6,658 bases of DNA from an uncultured Oscillospiraceae bacterium (GTDB lineage: Bacteria > Bacillota > Clostridia > Oscillospirales > Oscillospiraceae): the NCBI GenBank assembly GCA_900756495.1, contig CAAEKI010000310.1, positions 1-6,658 of the forward strand, written 5' to 3'. Under the pieces are notes generated by a model, which saw only the letters and a list, made by a program, of their open reading frames with translations, had not been told where the DNA came from and searched no databases. Position numbers and translations under genes: made by a program. Numbering within the stretch: position 1 is the first letter of the stretch; every line of letters begins with the position of its first letter. Of the stretch, positions 6,088 through 6,658 are shown in pieces.

Positions 6088-6108
6088 GTAAAATTGTTTT
6101 GATTTTAC
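6088..6108. repeat. Inverted repeat GTAAAAT-N7-ATTTTAC over the -35 of the murA promoter, candidate operator
   Basis: Two exact 7-base arms (6088-6094 and 6102-6108) surround a 7-base centre, TGTTTTG. The -35 hexamer (6099-6104) overlaps the right half. The position suits a repressor, and the AT-rich arms stand out from the GC-rich surroundings. As RNA it would be too AT-rich to end the upstream transcript strongly, and no other terminator is seen after the radical SAM gene. Confidence 0.4.
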
Positions 6109-6127
6109 ATGGAAGGGGTGCTATAAT
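6099..6127 (+). promoter_or_regulatory. Extended -10 promoter of murA
   Basis: TTGATT (6099-6104), a 17-base spacer and a perfect TATAAT (6122-6127) are preceded by TGC, which forms an extended -10. The expected start is near 6134, giving a leader of about 123 bases before murA. Confidence 0.8.
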
Positions 6128-6180
6128 GTATATGTATAAAAGCGCGCTGTGACAGTACGGCTGTTTTTTGTATTTACCGG

Positions 6181-6204
6181 ACCGGGCGGATTCGCTCGGT
6201 TTTT
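6181..6204 (+). terminator. Hairpin with T run inside the murA leader, candidate attenuator
   Basis: Bases 6181-6188 pair with 6193-6200 (eight pairs, one of them G-T) around the tetraloop GATT. T's run from 6200 to 6204, the first of them in the stem. It has the shape of an intrinsic terminator, yet it lies downstream of the murA promoter and upstream of the gene. It would therefore cut the murA transcript at about 70 bases unless bypassed. No second promoter is visible between it and murA. Confidence 0.5.
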
Positions 6205-6208
6205 GATA

Positions 6209-6236
6209 CCGCCGGACGGGTGAGAGCGTCCGGCGG
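6209..6236 (+). promoter_or_regulatory. Second leader hairpin before the murA ribosome site
   Basis: A perfect 10-bp GC stem (6209-6218 with 6227-6236) closes an 8-base loop, GGTGAGAG. It ends 7 bases before the ribosome site and 20 bases before the murA start. The loop contains GGTGAG and the 3' side runs into GGAAGG. Six bases of its 3' arm (GTCCGG, 6228-6233) could instead pair with an upstream CCGGAC at 6177-6182 that overlaps the first hairpin, so the two folds could compete. Confidence 0.55.
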
Positions 6237-6243
6237 AAGGAAT

Positions 6244-6249
6244 AGAGGG
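6244..6249 (+). promoter_or_regulatory. Ribosome binding site for the TTG start of murA
   Basis: AGAGGG ends 7 bases before the TTG at 6257. The stronger-looking GGAAGG at 6235-6240 is 16 bases away, too far for this start. Confidence 0.6.
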
Positions 6250-6256
6250 TTGCAGG

Positions 6257-6658
6257 TTGACGAAATATGTGATTCACGGCGGAAAGCCGCTTCACGGTGA
6301 GATCGACATCAGCGGAGCGAAGAACGCGGCGGTGGCCATCATTCCCGCCGCTCTGCTGGTGGACGGTGTCTGCCGGATTGAAAATATACCTCAGATCAGC
6401 GATGTGACGCTGATCCTGAACATTCTTCAGGAGCTGGGCGCCGATGTGCGCACGGTAAACCGCACCACGGTGGATATTGATTGCTCCCATATCCGCAACG
6501 CCAGGGTTCCTGATGAGCTGGCCCGGAAGATCCGGGCCTCCTACTATCTGATCGGAGCGCTGCTGAGCCGCTTTGGTTCAGCCGAGGTGCCTCCTCCCGG
6601 CGGCTGTGACTTCGGCGGCCGGCCCATTGATCAGCACATCAAAGGGTTTGTGGCCATG
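6257..6658 (+). CDS. murA: UDP-N-acetylglucosamine 1-carboxyvinyltransferase MurA, 5' part (3' end outside window)
   Basis: MurA transfers enolpyruvate from phosphoenolpyruvate to UDP-GlcNAc in the cytoplasm, the first committed step of peptidoglycan synthesis. The 134 visible residues are roughly the first third of a protein usually near 420. They show ISGAKNAAVAIIPAALL with the conserved Lys at 22, the segment RKIRASYYLIGALLSRFG with a conserved Arg at 93, and the active-site loop PPPGGCDFGGRPIDQHI with the catalytic Cys at 117 and Arg at 122. The Cys is the residue alkylated by fosfomycin, so the intrinsically resistant Cys-to-Asp form is absent. The TTG start fits both the ribosome site and the usual N-terminus (TKYVIHGGKPLHG); a GTG at 6269 is a weaker alternative. 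Expression appears to come from its own promoter through a structured leader. Firmicutes often have two paralogues (murA and murZ); this fragment cannot tell which. Confidence 0.95.
   Translation, partial: MTKYVIHGGKPLHGEIDISGAKNAAVAIIPAALLVDGVCRIENIPQISDVTLILNILQELGADVRTVNRTTVDIDCSHIRNARVPDELARKIRASYYLIGALLSRFGSAEVPPPGGCDFGGRPIDQHIKGFVAM

Noticed and set aside
6132..6152. A possible six-residue leader peptide (MYKSAL) before murA
   Set aside because: Its ATG sits at or before the expected transcription start and has no ribosome site.
6151..6169. A short ACAG/CTGT hairpin followed by six T's in the murA leader
   Set aside because: The stem has only four to five pairs with one wobble, too weak to call a terminator on its own.
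6065..6490. A minus-strand frame across the murA leader and start
   Set aside because: It runs antisense to the murA promoter, the hairpins and conserved murA codons, and nothing in the product is recognisable.
1..6658. CRISPR array, tRNA/rRNA genes, insertion sequence, phage or other mobile element
   Set aside because: No spaced direct repeats, cloverleaf sequences, transposase or integrase motifs, or terminal repeats were seen on either strand.

Overview
This window is about 60% G+C and looks like a chromosomal housekeeping segment from a GC-rich clostridial Firmicute. A gut Oscillospiraceae relative (Flavonifractor/Lawsonibacter type) would fit. The grounds are strong purine-rich Shine-Dalgarno (SD) sites, frequent TTG/GTG starts, TTGACA/TATAAT-type promoters, and an ECF sigma factor paired with a DUF4179 membrane protein. 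The taxonomic placement is inference. There are six protein genes, two of them cut by the window edges, and no RNA gene, CRISPR array, insertion sequence, phage gene or integration scar that I can see. No stretch over 300 bases lacks a gene; the longest gap, 220 bases before murA, is described below.

Layout. (1) Bases 1-1509, plus strand: the C-terminal three quarters of recG, the branched-DNA helicase. (2) Bases 1522-1565: a perfect 19-bp hairpin between recG and a convergent gene. (3) Minus strand, 3401 down to 1566: an ECF-type sigma factor (TTG start) followed 3 bases later by a DUF4179 membrane protein (GTG start), the likely anti-sigma or sensor partner; the two appear translationally coupled. 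(4) Bases 3402-3524: a compact divergent promoter region with a very good plus-strand promoter, a palindromic -10 that also reads TATAAT on the minus strand, and a dyad over the -35. (5) Plus strand, 3525-6036: a DUF1648 four-helix membrane protein, mutY (A/G adenine glycosylase, probably TTG start) and a PflX/COG1313-type radical SAM protein, spaced like one operon. (6) Bases 6037-6256: a strong promoter with an AT-rich dyad over its -35, then a leader of about 120 bases with two hairpins, the first followed by a T run. (7) Bases 6257-6658: the N-terminal third of murA (first committed step of peptidoglycan synthesis), TTG start.

How they fit together. recG and mutY are DNA repair genes but belong to separate transcripts. 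The sigma/DUF4179 pair forms an envelope-sensing module; the divergent DUF1648 membrane gene may belong to its regulon, although I see no clear ECF-type promoter. The most interesting signals are regulatory: the shared symmetric promoter near 3480-3489 and the structured murA leader, which resembles a transcription attenuator. No gene content points to a new defence, mobile or biosynthetic system.
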